From NCBI GenBank assembly GCA_002494495.1, contig DACB01000004.1, positions 38,710 to 102,709 on the forward strand: a stretch of 64,000 nt of DNA. Direction: 5' to 3'. The stretch comes from Methanobacterium sp. UBA294 (GTDB lineage Archaea > Methanobacteriota > Methanobacteria > Methanobacteriales > Methanobacteriaceae). The translations under genes were made by a program, and so were the position numbers. Shown piece by piece: positions 21,386 through 29,991 of the stretch; position 1 is the stretch's first letter; each line of letters begins with the position of its first letter. A model generated the notes under the pieces. The model searched no databases and was not told where the DNA came from. It worked only from the letters and a program-made list of their open reading frames with translations.

Positions 21386-22573
21386 ATGCTTCAAATCGCA
21401 GTAACCGGAAAACCAAACGTAGGTAAATCTTCATTTTTCAATTCAGCCACTTTATCCAAGGCCGAAGTGGCCAGTTATCCATTCACCACCATCGATGCCA
21501 ATAAAGCTGTGGGACATGTCATCAGTAAATGCCCCTGTAAGGAGTTGGAGGTTACTTGCAACCCCCGGACTTCTTCATGCGAGTATGGGCAGCGTATGAT
21601 ACCTGTAGAACTGGTTGACGTAGCCGGGTTGGTTCCCGGGGCGCATGAAGGTCGAGGATTAGGAAATCAGTTTTTAGATGATCTAAGACAGGCCAGAGCG
21701 TTTATTCATATCATTGATGCATCAGGCTCCACCGACGAAGAGGGAAGACCCTGTGAAGCAGGTTCACATGACCCCCTGGATGATGTAGAGTTTTTAGAGC
21801 ATGAGATTACCATGTGGCATTTTGGGATTTTAAAGAAAAACTGGAACAAGATGGTTCGAAAAACCCTTTCAGAGAAACTTGACATTGCAAAAGTGATAGC
21901 TGATCAGCTCAGCGGTACTGGAATATCCCTGGAAGAAGTTGCAGAAGCCAAAAAAATAATCTCTAAGGATATTGATAAATGGGAAGATCATGACATCATC
22001 GAATTCCTTGACAATCTCCTGCAAAGGGCTAAACCCATGTTAATAGTTGCTAATAAAGCGGATCTACCATTTGCCGATGAAAATATAAAAAGACTACAGG
22101 AAAAATATGAAAACATCATACCCGCCTCGGCAGAATCAGAACTGGCCCTCATCCGGGCATCAGAAGCTGGTTTAATAAATTATTTCCCTGGTGATCCTGA
22201 TTTTGAGATAATAAAACCTGATGAACTAAATGATACACAAATAAAGGCTCTTAATTATATAAAAGAGCATGTACTTAAAAAGTACGGAAGTACGGGTGTG
22301 CAGCAAGCCCTGAATAAAGTTGTTTACGACATCCTGGATATGATAACTGTTTACCCTGTGGAGGATGAGCATAAACTGTCCGATCAGAAAGGTAACGTGC
22401 TTCCAGATGCACTTCTAATTCCAAAAGGTTCTAAACCCAGAGATCTAGCTTATCTAGTACATAGTGATATTGGTGAAGGATTCATGCATGCACTGGATGC
22501 CCGTAGCTGCAGAAGGGTTAGCAGTGATTATGAACTGGAGGATGGTGATGTTATAAGCATTATCTGCCGGTGA
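21386..22573 (+). CDS. YchF/OLA1-type Obg-family GTPase
   Basis: A 395-residue archaeal GTPase or ATPase of the Obg/YchF group. G1 is G-K-P-N-V-G-K-S-S near residue 7, G3 is D-V-A-G-L-V-P-G-A, and the base-recognition loop is N-K-A-D. A TGS domain forms the C-terminus, ending G-D-V-I-S-I-I-C-R. The region after G1 contains a Cys cluster (C-P-C-K, C-N-P-R-T-S-S-C) common in archaeal members. The role is likely in ribosome function or stress. Confidence 0.9.
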   Translation: MLQIAVTGKPNVGKSSFFNSATLSKAEVASYPFTTIDANKAVGHVISKCPCKELEVTCNPRTSSCEYGQRMIPVELVDVAGLVPGAHEGRGLGNQFLDDLRQARAFIHIIDASGSTDEEGRPCEAGSHDPLDDVEFLEHEITMWHFGILKKNWNKMVRKTLSEKLDIAKVIADQLSGTGISLEEVAEAKKIISKDIDKWEDHDIIEFLDNLLQRAKPMLIVANKADLPFADENIKRLQEKYENIIPASAESELALIRASEAGLINYFPGDPDFEIIKPDELNDTQIKALNYIKEHVLKKYGSTGVQQALNKVVYDILDMITVYPVEDEHKLSDQKGNVLPDALLIPKGSKPRDLAYLVHSDIGEGFMHALDARSCRRVSSDYELEDGDVISIICR

Positions 22574-22577
22574 ATAA

Positions 22578-23972
22578 TTAGTCCTTGAATTTGTTCTTTC
22601 TTTTCAAAATATCCCGAGCCGCGATAATCCCTGTGGCAGCAGCCCCCACTATTCCCCTGGAAACTCCGGCCCCATCACCAGCAACATAAAGTCCATCTAT
22701 ACTGGTTTGCATTCCATTGTCCACTTCCACCCTCATGGCGTATAGTTTTATCTCTGGAGCGTATAGAAGGGTTGAATCAGATGCAATACCGGGTATGACT
22801 TTATCTAAAGCTTCTAAACCTTCAATAATATCTACTATTAAGCGGTGAGGGAGGGCCATAGCTATATCCCCTGGTGTTACACTGCTGAATGTGGGTACCA
22901 CGTTACTCCGCTTCAATCTTCTCCAGGTAGATCGTCTCCCTCTTTTAAGATCACCTAAACGTTGTAATAGAGGTTTTCCCCCACCTAAAGTATTTGTTAT
23001 GGTGGCGATGGAAAATGCATACTCAGAGGTGTTTTCAATTGGCTCTGTCAGTTCTACCCTTACTAAAAATGCGAAGTTGGTATTTTCAGAAACTTTATCA
23101 CGCATTGAATGACCATTAACCCCTGTAAAATCATCATAGACTTCTTCAACTACGAATCCCCGGTTACATACGCAAAATGTTCTGACGAAGTCGTCATAGG
23201 TTTTGGTCATGATATGGAATTTTGGATCCCAGTTTATACTGGTTATTTCATCCAGTACAATCTGCGGTATTTCCACCCGAACCCCAATATCCACCGGATT
23301 ATGTTTAAATGGTATTTTAAGCTTGTTCATCTGATCATAGAGCCAATAAGCTCCCACTCTTCCAGGTGCAGTGATGATGTATTTGCACTTTATTTTAAAC
23401 TCGTCTTTGTGAGCATTTCTGGTTATTGCTGTCTTTACACCTTCATCTGGAATCATATCTATGATTTCAGTTTCCAGTAAAAATTCGACCCCTTTATCTT
23501 CCAGTTCTTTTTTAATTGACTCGATAATAGCCGGGGTTTTATCTGAACCCATATGTCTTTGGACGATTGGGATGAATTTTATTCCAGAAGCTGCTGATTT
23601 TCTGAGTATATCGGCTATTTGATCTTCACTAGGGGAATAAAGTTCATCAGGAGCTCCATGTCTGAGAAAGGATTGGTCTATTTCATTTATTATTTTCCAA
23701 GCTTCATCCCCGCTTACAAATTCCTCCAGGTCACCGCCTATATCTGGCCTTAGATTTAATTTACCATCAGAGAGACCACCTGCACCACCAACTCCTCCGG
23801 TTATGTTACAAGGTTTACATTCTCTACATGACCCATTTTCAAGTGCCAGGCAATGTCTTGAATCCATTTCTCTGCCCTTATCCACTACTACTACATCAAA
23901 ATGTCCTGCTAGTTCATTGGCTGCAAAAAGTCCGGCCGGCCCAGCACCCACTATTAAAACATCACATTCCAT
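22578..23972 (-). CDS. FAD-dependent oxidoreductase, COG2509-like
   Basis: A 464-residue flavoprotein. It starts with the dinucleotide-binding fold V-G-A-G-P-A-G-L-F-A-A-N-E-L and ends with the FAD-binding G-D-G-A-G-V-S-R-G-I-V-G-A-A-A-T-G segment. Between them lies a Cys-rich stretch (C-R-E-C-K-P-C-N) near residues 50-57, which could bind a cluster or act as redox thiols. It fits the uncharacterised FAD-dependent dehydrogenases of COG2509. Substrate unknown. It is convergent with ychF, four bases apart. Confidence 0.82.
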   Translation of the reverse strand: MECDVLIVGAGPAGLFAANELAGHFDVVVVDKGREMDSRHCLALENGSCRECKPCNITGGVGGAGGLSDGKLNLRPDIGGDLEEFVSGDEAWKIINEIDQSFLRHGAPDELYSPSEDQIADILRKSAASGIKFIPIVQRHMGSDKTPAIIESIKKELEDKGVEFLLETEIIDMIPDEGVKTAITRNAHKDEFKIKCKYIITAPGRVGAYWLYDQMNKLKIPFKHNPVDIGVRVEIPQIVLDEITSINWDPKFHIMTKTYDDFVRTFCVCNRGFVVEEVYDDFTGVNGHSMRDKVSENTNFAFLVRVELTEPIENTSEYAFSIATITNTLGGGKPLLQRLGDLKRGRRSTWRRLKRSNVVPTFSSVTPGDIAMALPHRLIVDIIEGLEALDKVIPGIASDSTLLYAPEIKLYAMRVEVDNGMQTSIDGLYVAGDGAGVSRGIVGAAATGIIAARDILKRKNKFKD

Positions 23973-24084
23973 TAAAAATCACGATTTAATCGTTCTTAAT
24001 ACTATTCATCAATAATTATTTGTTCTAAAAGCTCTATAAAGATTGGTATTGCTAACAGACAAAGAGGTCTGTTTCAAGTGTAAA

Positions 24085-26808
24085 ATGATGATCTATAAAC
24101 TACCTCCATCTGAAGTTTATACGGAATTAGAGACTTCAAAGAGAGGTTTGAGTACTGAAGAAGCTGAAAAACGCCTGAAAAAATATGGTGCTAATCAGAT
24201 TGAGGAAATTAAAAAAACCCCCATTATTTACGAGTTTTTAGCTAATTTATACCAACTCCTAGCCCTGCTTCTTTGGGCGGCTAGTATACTTGCTTTTATA
24301 TCAGGTACACCCCAGCTGGGATTTGCCATTATATCGGTGATAATTATCAATGCTATATTCAGTTTCTGGCAGGAATACCAGGCAGAAAAAGCCATAGAAG
24401 CCCTTAAAAGGATTCTACCCACTACTGCTAGGGTGATAAGGGATGGAAAAGGAAGTGAAATACTTTCCTCCCAACTGGTTCCTGGAGACATCATGATACT
24501 GGAAGAGGGGGGTAACATCTCCGCCGACGCCCGTCTGGTGGAAGCTTTCCAGATGAAGGTGGATTCTTCAACCCTTACCGGAGAATCAAAACCCGTGCGA
24601 AAAGTGGCGGAAGCTGAAGAAGGGGATGAAAATCCCGTTGAAGTACATAATCTTGTTTTCACCGGAACCAGTGTTGCTTCCGGTTCTGGGAGGGCTGTAG
24701 TATTTGCAACCGGTACACATACAGAATTTAACAAAATCGCCGCACTTACCCAGGAGGTTAAAGACGAATTAAGCCCTCTACAAAAAGAATTACGTAGAGT
24801 AACCCAGATTATAGCTATTCTTGCTGTTTTAATGGGGTTAATCCTCTTCACAGTGAATATTTATCTTGTTAGTTTACCTCTTTCCGTGGCTTTTCTTTTC
24901 GCCATCGGCCTGACTGTGGCCAACATACCTGAAGGTCTGCTACCTACCGTTACCCTGTCATTGGCGTCTTCAGTGCAAAAAATGGCACGAAAAAACGTCC
25001 TTATAAAACGTCTTGCCAGTGTGGAAACCCTGGGATCAACCAACATCATTTGTACCGATAAAACAGGCACCTTAACCAGGAATGAAATGACTGTGCGTAA
25101 AATCTGGATACCCTATGAAATTCTGGATGTAACAGGTACTGGGTACGAACCACAGGGTGAATTCCTGTGTCAAGGAAAAAAGGTATCCCATGAACAAATC
25201 AGTGAATTAAGACTTTTGATGCGTTCAGCCACCTTTGCAAATGACGCTAAACTGGTAGAACCTTCTAAACCCGGTGAAAAATGGAAAATTCTGGGTGATC
25301 CCACAGAAGCTGCTCTACTGGTGGCTGCCCGTAAAAATGGATTTGACTGGAAGGAAAGGATAAAAGAACAGCCCCAAATCCTTGAGCTCCCATTTGATTC
25401 TAAAAGGAAATCCATGAGTTCCATCCACCAAGAAGGCACGGTTAAAATGGCTTACATTAAAGGTGCCCCTAAAAAGATGATAGCCCTTTCCAGCCATATA
25501 TCGGTTGATGGGAAGGCCAAAATTTTCTCTGAAGAAGAAAAAGAACAGATAATTAGAGTACATGATGAACTGGCCGCTTCTGGACTGAGAATTCTTGGTA
25601 TGGCCTACCGAGAATTATCCCCTGATTTTGAAGACTATCATCCACAGAGTGTGGAGAAGGACATGGTTTTTGTGGGTATGATGGCTATGCAGGACCCTCC
25701 CCACCCGGAGGTTAAACCTGCAGTCAAAGAATGTCACCGGGCCGGGATCAGGATCTTGATGATCACCGGTGATTATGGTCTGACTGCCCAGTCCATAGCA
25801 AAAGAAGTAGAGATTATAGCTGATGAACCTTGCAAGATCATCAAGGGTAAAGAATTGGATAAACTATCCGATGAGCAGGTCAAAAGGATTTTAAAGGGTG
25901 ATTGTAATGTGATATTTGCCAGGGCGGTGCCAGAGCATAAAATGCGGATTGCATCCCTACTGAAAAGTGAAGATGCAATTGTGGCCATGACCGGCGATGG
26001 TGTTAACGATGCTCCCGCCCTTAAAAAGGCAGACATAGGGGTGGCCATGGGGATTACCGGTACAGATGTGGCTAAAGAAGCTTCTGATATGATCTTAATT
26101 GATGACAACTTCGCCACCATAGTAGGCGCCATCAAGGAAGGCCGCACAGTCTATGAAAACATTAGAAAGTTCATCACTTATATTTTCAGCCACGAAACCG
26201 CGGAAATCATCCCTTTTGTCTTGATGGTCGTCCTCGGTATTCCGCTGCCCATCACAGTTATGCAAATACTGGCCATTGATCTGGGAACAGACACCCTCCC
26301 AGCACTTGCACTAGGTGTAGGTCCCTCTGAATCCGATGTCATGGACCGTCCTCCCCGTTCCCGGAAAGAAGGATTGCTTAATCGTTTTGTTATTATCAGG
26401 GGGTATGTATTCTTGGGGCTTATTGAAGCTGCTCTGGTTATGTCCGGGTATTTCTGGGTTCTTTTCAGTGCTGGCTGGTCATTTGGAATTGACCTATCTT
26501 TCAGCGGCCCTCTCTATTTAAAGGCTACCACCATGGTCTTTGCCGGTATTGTTATGGCCCAGATCGGGAATTTATTAGGATGTCAGACTACCAGAACCTC
26601 TGCCTTCAGGGTGGGATTATTTAAAAACAGATGGATCATCCGAGGAATAATTTTTGAAGTTATCATACTGTTGTCCATCATCTATATTCCATTGTTGCAG
26701 AATATTTTTAGCACTACGGCCCTGGGATTAACTGAATGGCTGTATTTAATCCCATTTATCCCAATCATGTTCTTTGCAGAGGAATTAAGGAAATATATAA
26801 GCAATTAA
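24085..26808 (+). CDS. P-type cation ATPase, Na,K-ATPase (P2C)-like
   Basis: A P-type pump of about 907 residues. It has the CATR N-terminal domain, the T-G-E-S actuator loop, the phosphorylation motif D325-K-T-G-T-L-T, K-G-A-P-K in the nucleotide domain, and T-G-D-G-V-N-D-A-P-A-L. The M4 motif reads V-A-N-I-P-E-G-L-L-P-T-V-T, and M5-M6 carry I-P-L-P with I-D-L-G-T-D-T-L-P-A, close to animal Na,K- and H,K-ATPases rather than SERCA or plant proton pumps. The end has A-E-E-L-R-K, like their D-E-V-R-K. Transport of Na+ or H+ is likely. The ATG at 24085 is preferred over a TTG 14 codons earlier. It overlaps the convergent sfsA by four bases. Confidence 0.88.
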   Translation: MMIYKLPPSEVYTELETSKRGLSTEEAEKRLKKYGANQIEEIKKTPIIYEFLANLYQLLALLLWAASILAFISGTPQLGFAIISVIIINAIFSFWQEYQAEKAIEALKRILPTTARVIRDGKGSEILSSQLVPGDIMILEEGGNISADARLVEAFQMKVDSSTLTGESKPVRKVAEAEEGDENPVEVHNLVFTGTSVASGSGRAVVFATGTHTEFNKIAALTQEVKDELSPLQKELRRVTQIIAILAVLMGLILFTVNIYLVSLPLSVAFLFAIGLTVANIPEGLLPTVTLSLASSVQKMARKNVLIKRLASVETLGSTNIICTDKTGTLTRNEMTVRKIWIPYEILDVTGTGYEPQGEFLCQGKKVSHEQISELRLLMRSATFANDAKLVEPSKPGEKWKILGDPTEAALLVAARKNGFDWKERIKEQPQILELPFDSKRKSMSSIHQEGTVKMAYIKGAPKKMIALSSHISVDGKAKIFSEEEKEQIIRVHDELAASGLRILGMAYRELSPDFEDYHPQSVEKDMVFVGMMAMQDPPHPEVKPAVKECHRAGIRILMITGDYGLTAQSIAKEVEIIADEPCKIIKGKELDKLSDEQVKRILKGDCNVIFARAVPEHKMRIASLLKSEDAIVAMTGDGVNDAPALKKADIGVAMGITGTDVAKEASDMILIDDNFATIVGAIKEGRTVYENIRKFITYIFSHETAEIIPFVLMVVLGIPLPITVMQILAIDLGTDTLPALALGVGPSESDVMDRPPRSRKEGLLNRFVIIRGYVFLGLIEAALVMSGYFWVLFSAGWSFGIDLSFSGPLYLKATTMVFAGIVMAQIGNLLGCQTTRTSAFRVGLFKNRWIIRGIIFEVIILLSIIYIPLLQNIFSTTALGLTEWLYLIPFIPIMFFAEELRKYISN

Positions 26809-27512
26809 ATTTTAACCTCTACAGGTTTTAATGGTTTTATTTCTAAATATGCTTCTTTTAAAAGAATTTCAAAAGAATAGGCAATTACATCAACCCCTTC
26901 ATCCCGGGCAATTTTAAGTGTATTTGAAAATTCAGGATCCATCTCCCAGTTTGGACTGAATATGGACGCATCGTTCCTCATTATAAGGAACAAAACCGCA
27001 GAATTGTATCCTTCTTGTTTTGCCTTAATAAGCTCTTCTAAATGTCTTTTACCCCTGAGGGTTGGTGCATCTGGGAATTTCGCATGCCTTTTCTCCACCA
27101 AGGTGCATCCTTTGACTTCAAGTAAGAGTTTTTCATTGGTCTTTGCGTTTGCCAGCAGAAAATCAAGCCTGCTGTCTCCATAGGTGTACTCCCTTTTTTC
27201 TATAGAATACCCGGTAAATTCATCCATCAATCCAGATTCGATTAGATCAGCTGCTATATCACTGTGGAACCCTGAATTTATTAGAACCCACCTACCTTCA
27301 TGTAAAACTGCCAGTACATCGTATTTTGTCTTTCTATTTGCGGCATTCTGAGCAGGCCTTAAAAGCAGTTCCACACCCGGCAGTAAAAGTTCGGTTAGCC
27401 TACCAGGATCTCTTAGATGGGCTAGTTCAGTTTCATTACCCATATTGAACTTCACAGTGAATCTGTTGGGCCTTTCTTGAAAAGTTCCAGTTAATAATTC
27501 AGGGATAATCAT
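26805..27512 (-). CDS. sfsA: SfsA family DNA/RNA nuclease-like protein
   Basis: A 235-residue SfsA protein. It has the N-terminal OB-like part (R-P-N-R-F, H-L-x-D-P-G-R-L-x-E-L-L-x-P-G) and the nuclease-like core S-R-L-D-F-L-L then L-L-E-V-K-G-C-T-L-V. The final F-P-D-A-P-T-x-R-G-K-R-H-L-x-E-L motif is also seen. It was first linked to sugar fermentation in E. coli; the nuclease-like fold suggests nucleic acid binding or cleavage. It is divergent from cfbD. Confidence 0.92.
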   Translation of the reverse strand: MIIPELLTGTFQERPNRFTVKFNMGNETELAHLRDPGRLTELLLPGVELLLRPAQNAANRKTKYDVLAVLHEGRWVLINSGFHSDIAADLIESGLMDEFTGYSIEKREYTYGDSRLDFLLANAKTNEKLLLEVKGCTLVEKRHAKFPDAPTLRGKRHLEELIKAKQEGYNSAVLFLIMRNDASIFSPNWEMDPEFSNTLKIARDEGVDVIAYSFEILLKEAYLEIKPLKPVEVKI

Positions 27513-27642
27513 GGGGTTCTAGTATAATCATGTGATTGGGAATCATCATGATCAGTTTTTTTGATAGTTATATAAGAGCAAACCTTTATAATTTGAATCC
27601 TAAGTTTACAATTGTAAGTATATTTAATTCATGAGGAATATC

Positions 27643-28722
27643 ATGCATCCCAGACCAAGTCCAATTGCAGCTGCACTTTACACATTACGCGATTTAAACG
27701 CCGATGTCATTATATTACACGGACCTCATGGTTGTTGCTTCCGTACTGGCCGTCTACTTGAAAATGATGGTGTGCGGGTAGTTACAACTGCAATGTCTGA
27801 AAACGACTTCATATTTGGTGCCTCGGAGAAACTGGAGGAAACACTTAGTAAAGTAGATTCCATGTTCTCACCAAAGCTAGTTGGGATTGTTGGAACTTGT
27901 GCCAGTATGATCATTGGAGAAGACTTAAAAGAAGCAGTGGAAAATGTAAATATCAATGCCAAGGTACTGGCCATTGAATCACACGGCGGACTGAGCGAAG
28001 GAGATAACACTGAAGGAGCTATAGCCGTTCTTGACGCGGCAGCTGATGAGGGTGTTATATCCATTGATGAAAGGAATAGACAGACAAAGATGCTTAAAAA
28101 GGCCACAAAAATTGAGAAAACACGGGGCATGGCCCAAGGTGAATATATTAAGCCATCCTATGGTGATCTCAAAGAAAAAGTAGTTAAAATACTTATTTCC
28201 AGTATAGAAAATGGAGATAGAATAGCCATGGTTTTAAATGCAAAAAAAGAAACTTCTTATCTATTCGCTGATCTTCTGAAAGTGCCTTTAAAGAAATTCA
28301 ATGAAAACAACCCCCCTACCATAATTGCCAACTTAGATGTGGAAGTTGGTCTTCCACGCATAAGACAGCACGCTTGTAACATCAGGGGAGAACTGGAAAA
28401 AGAAGGTGTCCGAGTAGATCATATAACTGGTGGTTTAGATGAATATCCCCAGACTGGAGAGAAAGCTGCTGAGTTATTGAAGGAGGCATCCTATGACTTA
28501 GTAGTGGTTGCTGGTGTACCACATGCATTCCCCATTGAAACTTTTCCAGGGGTTAGTATAGCAGTTACTGATGGTCCTCGTTTGGTTGAACCCCTGAAGA
28601 AATTGGGATACAAATACGTAGTTACCGAGTTAGATGCCCATGCCAAAACTCTGGGTACATCCGAGATTGTAGCTTCTGATTTTGGACTGGTTATAAGAGA
28701 GTTTATAGACCATAAAAACTAA
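27643..28722 (+). CDS. cfbD: Ni-sirohydrochlorin a,c-diamide reductive cyclase, catalytic subunit CfbD
   Basis: A nitrogenase-component-1-like protein that, with the NifH-like CfbC, reduces and cyclises Ni-sirohydrochlorin a,c-diamide on the path to coenzyme F430. Cluster-ligand cysteines are seen in H-G-P-H-G-C-C-F-R-T and in G-T-C-A-S-M-I-I-G-E-D. The protein starts M-H-P-R-P-S-P-I-A-A-A-L-Y-T-L-R, as other CfbD proteins do. I chose the ATG at 27643, six bases after GAGG, over the ATG at 27631 that overlaps that site. CfbC and CfbB are not nearby. Confidence 0.92.
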   Translation: MHPRPSPIAAALYTLRDLNADVIILHGPHGCCFRTGRLLENDGVRVVTTAMSENDFIFGASEKLEETLSKVDSMFSPKLVGIVGTCASMIIGEDLKEAVENVNINAKVLAIESHGGLSEGDNTEGAIAVLDAAADEGVISIDERNRQTKMLKKATKIEKTRGMAQGEYIKPSYGDLKEKVVKILISSIENGDRIAMVLNAKKETSYLFADLLKVPLKKFNENNPPTIIANLDVEVGLPRIRQHACNIRGELEKEGVRVDHITGGLDEYPQTGEKAAELLKEASYDLVVVAGVPHAFPIETFPGVSIAVTDGPRLVEPLKKLGYKYVVTELDAHAKTLGTSEIVASDFGLVIREFIDHKN

Positions 28723-28770
28723 TTTAATATAAGTTATTATTAATCAAAATTTAAATTATAAGGTGATATT

Positions 28771-29778
28771 ATGACTAGAACAGCGGGTTTAATTCTTTGT
28801 GGGGGATTTGGAAAGAGATTAAGACCTCTTACAGAAAAAATTCCTAAGCCTTTAGTTGAAATTAAAGATAACTATACCATACTGGATAAGCAACTTTTTG
28901 ATCTTAAGAGCGCTGGCGTGGATAAGGCAATTCTTTTAACTGGATTTCTGGGTGAAAAAATAGAGGAAAGATACGGTGAGAATTACATGGGTTTGGATAT
29001 TGAATATATTCAGGAGGACAAACCCCTTGGTACATTAAACGCCATTAAACTTGGGATGGAGAGTTTAAAAAATAATGAACAGTCAGTTATTAGAAACGGA
29101 GATGTAGTTGCTGATTTAAATATTAAGAAGATGATAGAGCAAGGTGAAAAATCAGATTACCCCTTATCAATATTCATCACCAAAATGGTCTCCCCCTACG
29201 GTATTGTAGAAATTAGCGGGGACCGGTTGGTATCATTTAAAGAAAAACCAGTTCTGGACTATTACATCAATGGAGGAGTGTACTTCTCCCAGGGAGAATT
29301 AGACTTCGGAGAATTTGATGTGGGTGATATTGAAAAAACAGTATTCCCTATGCTGGCTAAGGATAATAAGCTTGGATACTATAAGGAAGATGGGCTGTTC
29401 TGGATGGCCATAGACACCACCAAGGAACTGGAGGAAATCAGGAAAGAATATAAAAACAGGGAAGATAAACCATGGGGTTACGAAAAGGTCCTCATTCACA
29501 CGGACAAATATCTAACCAAGGAACTTTTCATAAAAGAAGCCTTCCAGACCTCGTTTCATTACCATGACCAGAAGGACGAAACTATGTACATAGTCAGTGG
29601 TGCTGGTTACATAGAATTTGAGGATCGCAAAGAGTACTTCGGTAAAAATGACACTATACGCATTAAACCACATGAAAAACACTCCATAGTAGCCATGGAA
29701 AATACGGTACTCCATGAAGTATCCACCCCACATCTTCACGACACTAAAAGGGTGAAAGATTTCTATGATACCCGGTAG
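28771..29778 (+). CDS. Sugar nucleotidyltransferase fused to a cupin domain
   Basis: A two-domain protein of 335 residues. Residues 1-225 form a nucleotidyltransferase with L-C-G-G-F-G-K-R-L-R-P-L-T and K-I-P-K-P-L, of the mannose-1-phosphate guanylyltransferase or glucose-1-phosphate thymidylyltransferase sort. After a linker with K-P-W-G-Y-E-K-V, residues 230-335 form a cupin with H-Y-H-D-Q-K-D-E-T-M-Y-I-V-S-G and H-S-I-V-A. This mirrors the bacterial ManC/type II isomerase fusion, but the first domain is shorter. A role in activated sugars for surface glycans is inferred. GGTGAT precedes the ATG. Confidence 0.82.
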   Translation: MTRTAGLILCGGFGKRLRPLTEKIPKPLVEIKDNYTILDKQLFDLKSAGVDKAILLTGFLGEKIEERYGENYMGLDIEYIQEDKPLGTLNAIKLGMESLKNNEQSVIRNGDVVADLNIKKMIEQGEKSDYPLSIFITKMVSPYGIVEISGDRLVSFKEKPVLDYYINGGVYFSQGELDFGEFDVGDIEKTVFPMLAKDNKLGYYKEDGLFWMAIDTTKELEEIRKEYKNREDKPWGYEKVLIHTDKYLTKELFIKEAFQTSFHYHDQKDETMYIVSGAGYIEFEDRKEYFGKNDTIRIKPHEKHSIVAMENTVLHEVSTPHLHDTKRVKDFYDTR

Positions 29779-29787
29779 GAAAACTCA

Positions 29788-29842
29788 TTATTTACTAAAA
29801 AAAAGTTCCTTATTTACTAAAAACGAATTCCTTATTTACTAA
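29788..29842. repeat. Three tandem 22-bp repeats
   Basis: The core TTATTTACTAA occurs at 29788, 29810 and 29832, exactly 22 bases apart; the first two units are followed by A-rich spacers ending in TTCC. It begins ten bases after the stop codon of the nucleotidyltransferase-cupin gene. Confidence 0.75.
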
Positions 29843-29884
29843 TGACTGGCTTTGCCATTAGTTTCCCCATAAAGAGGGGGAAAC
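29838..29884 (+). terminator. Two abutting stem-loops between the cupin fusion and hypE-like genes
   Basis: The first hairpin pairs ACTAATG (29838-29844) with CATTAGT (29856-29862). The second pairs GTTTCCCC (29861-29868) with GGGGAAAC (29877-29884), a strong eight-pair GC-rich stem with an eight-base loop. They share two bases, so the two folds may compete. They stand about 110 bases before the next gene and could end transcription of the upstream gene or act in the leader of the next. Confidence 0.5.
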
Positions 29885-29991
29885 AGGGTTTAAAATTTAA
29901 AAAATTTTGGATTAATAAGTTAATAAAAATTTATATATTAGTATTACAATAGTAAAATATGGCCTTTAAAAAAATCTCATGAGGGGTTAAC

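Noticed and set aside
24043..24084. TTG-started 14-codon extension of the P-type ATPase containing C-F-K-C
   Set aside because: The CxxC looked like a metal-binding tail, but there is no ribosome site before the TTG and the family normally starts near M-I-Y-K-L.
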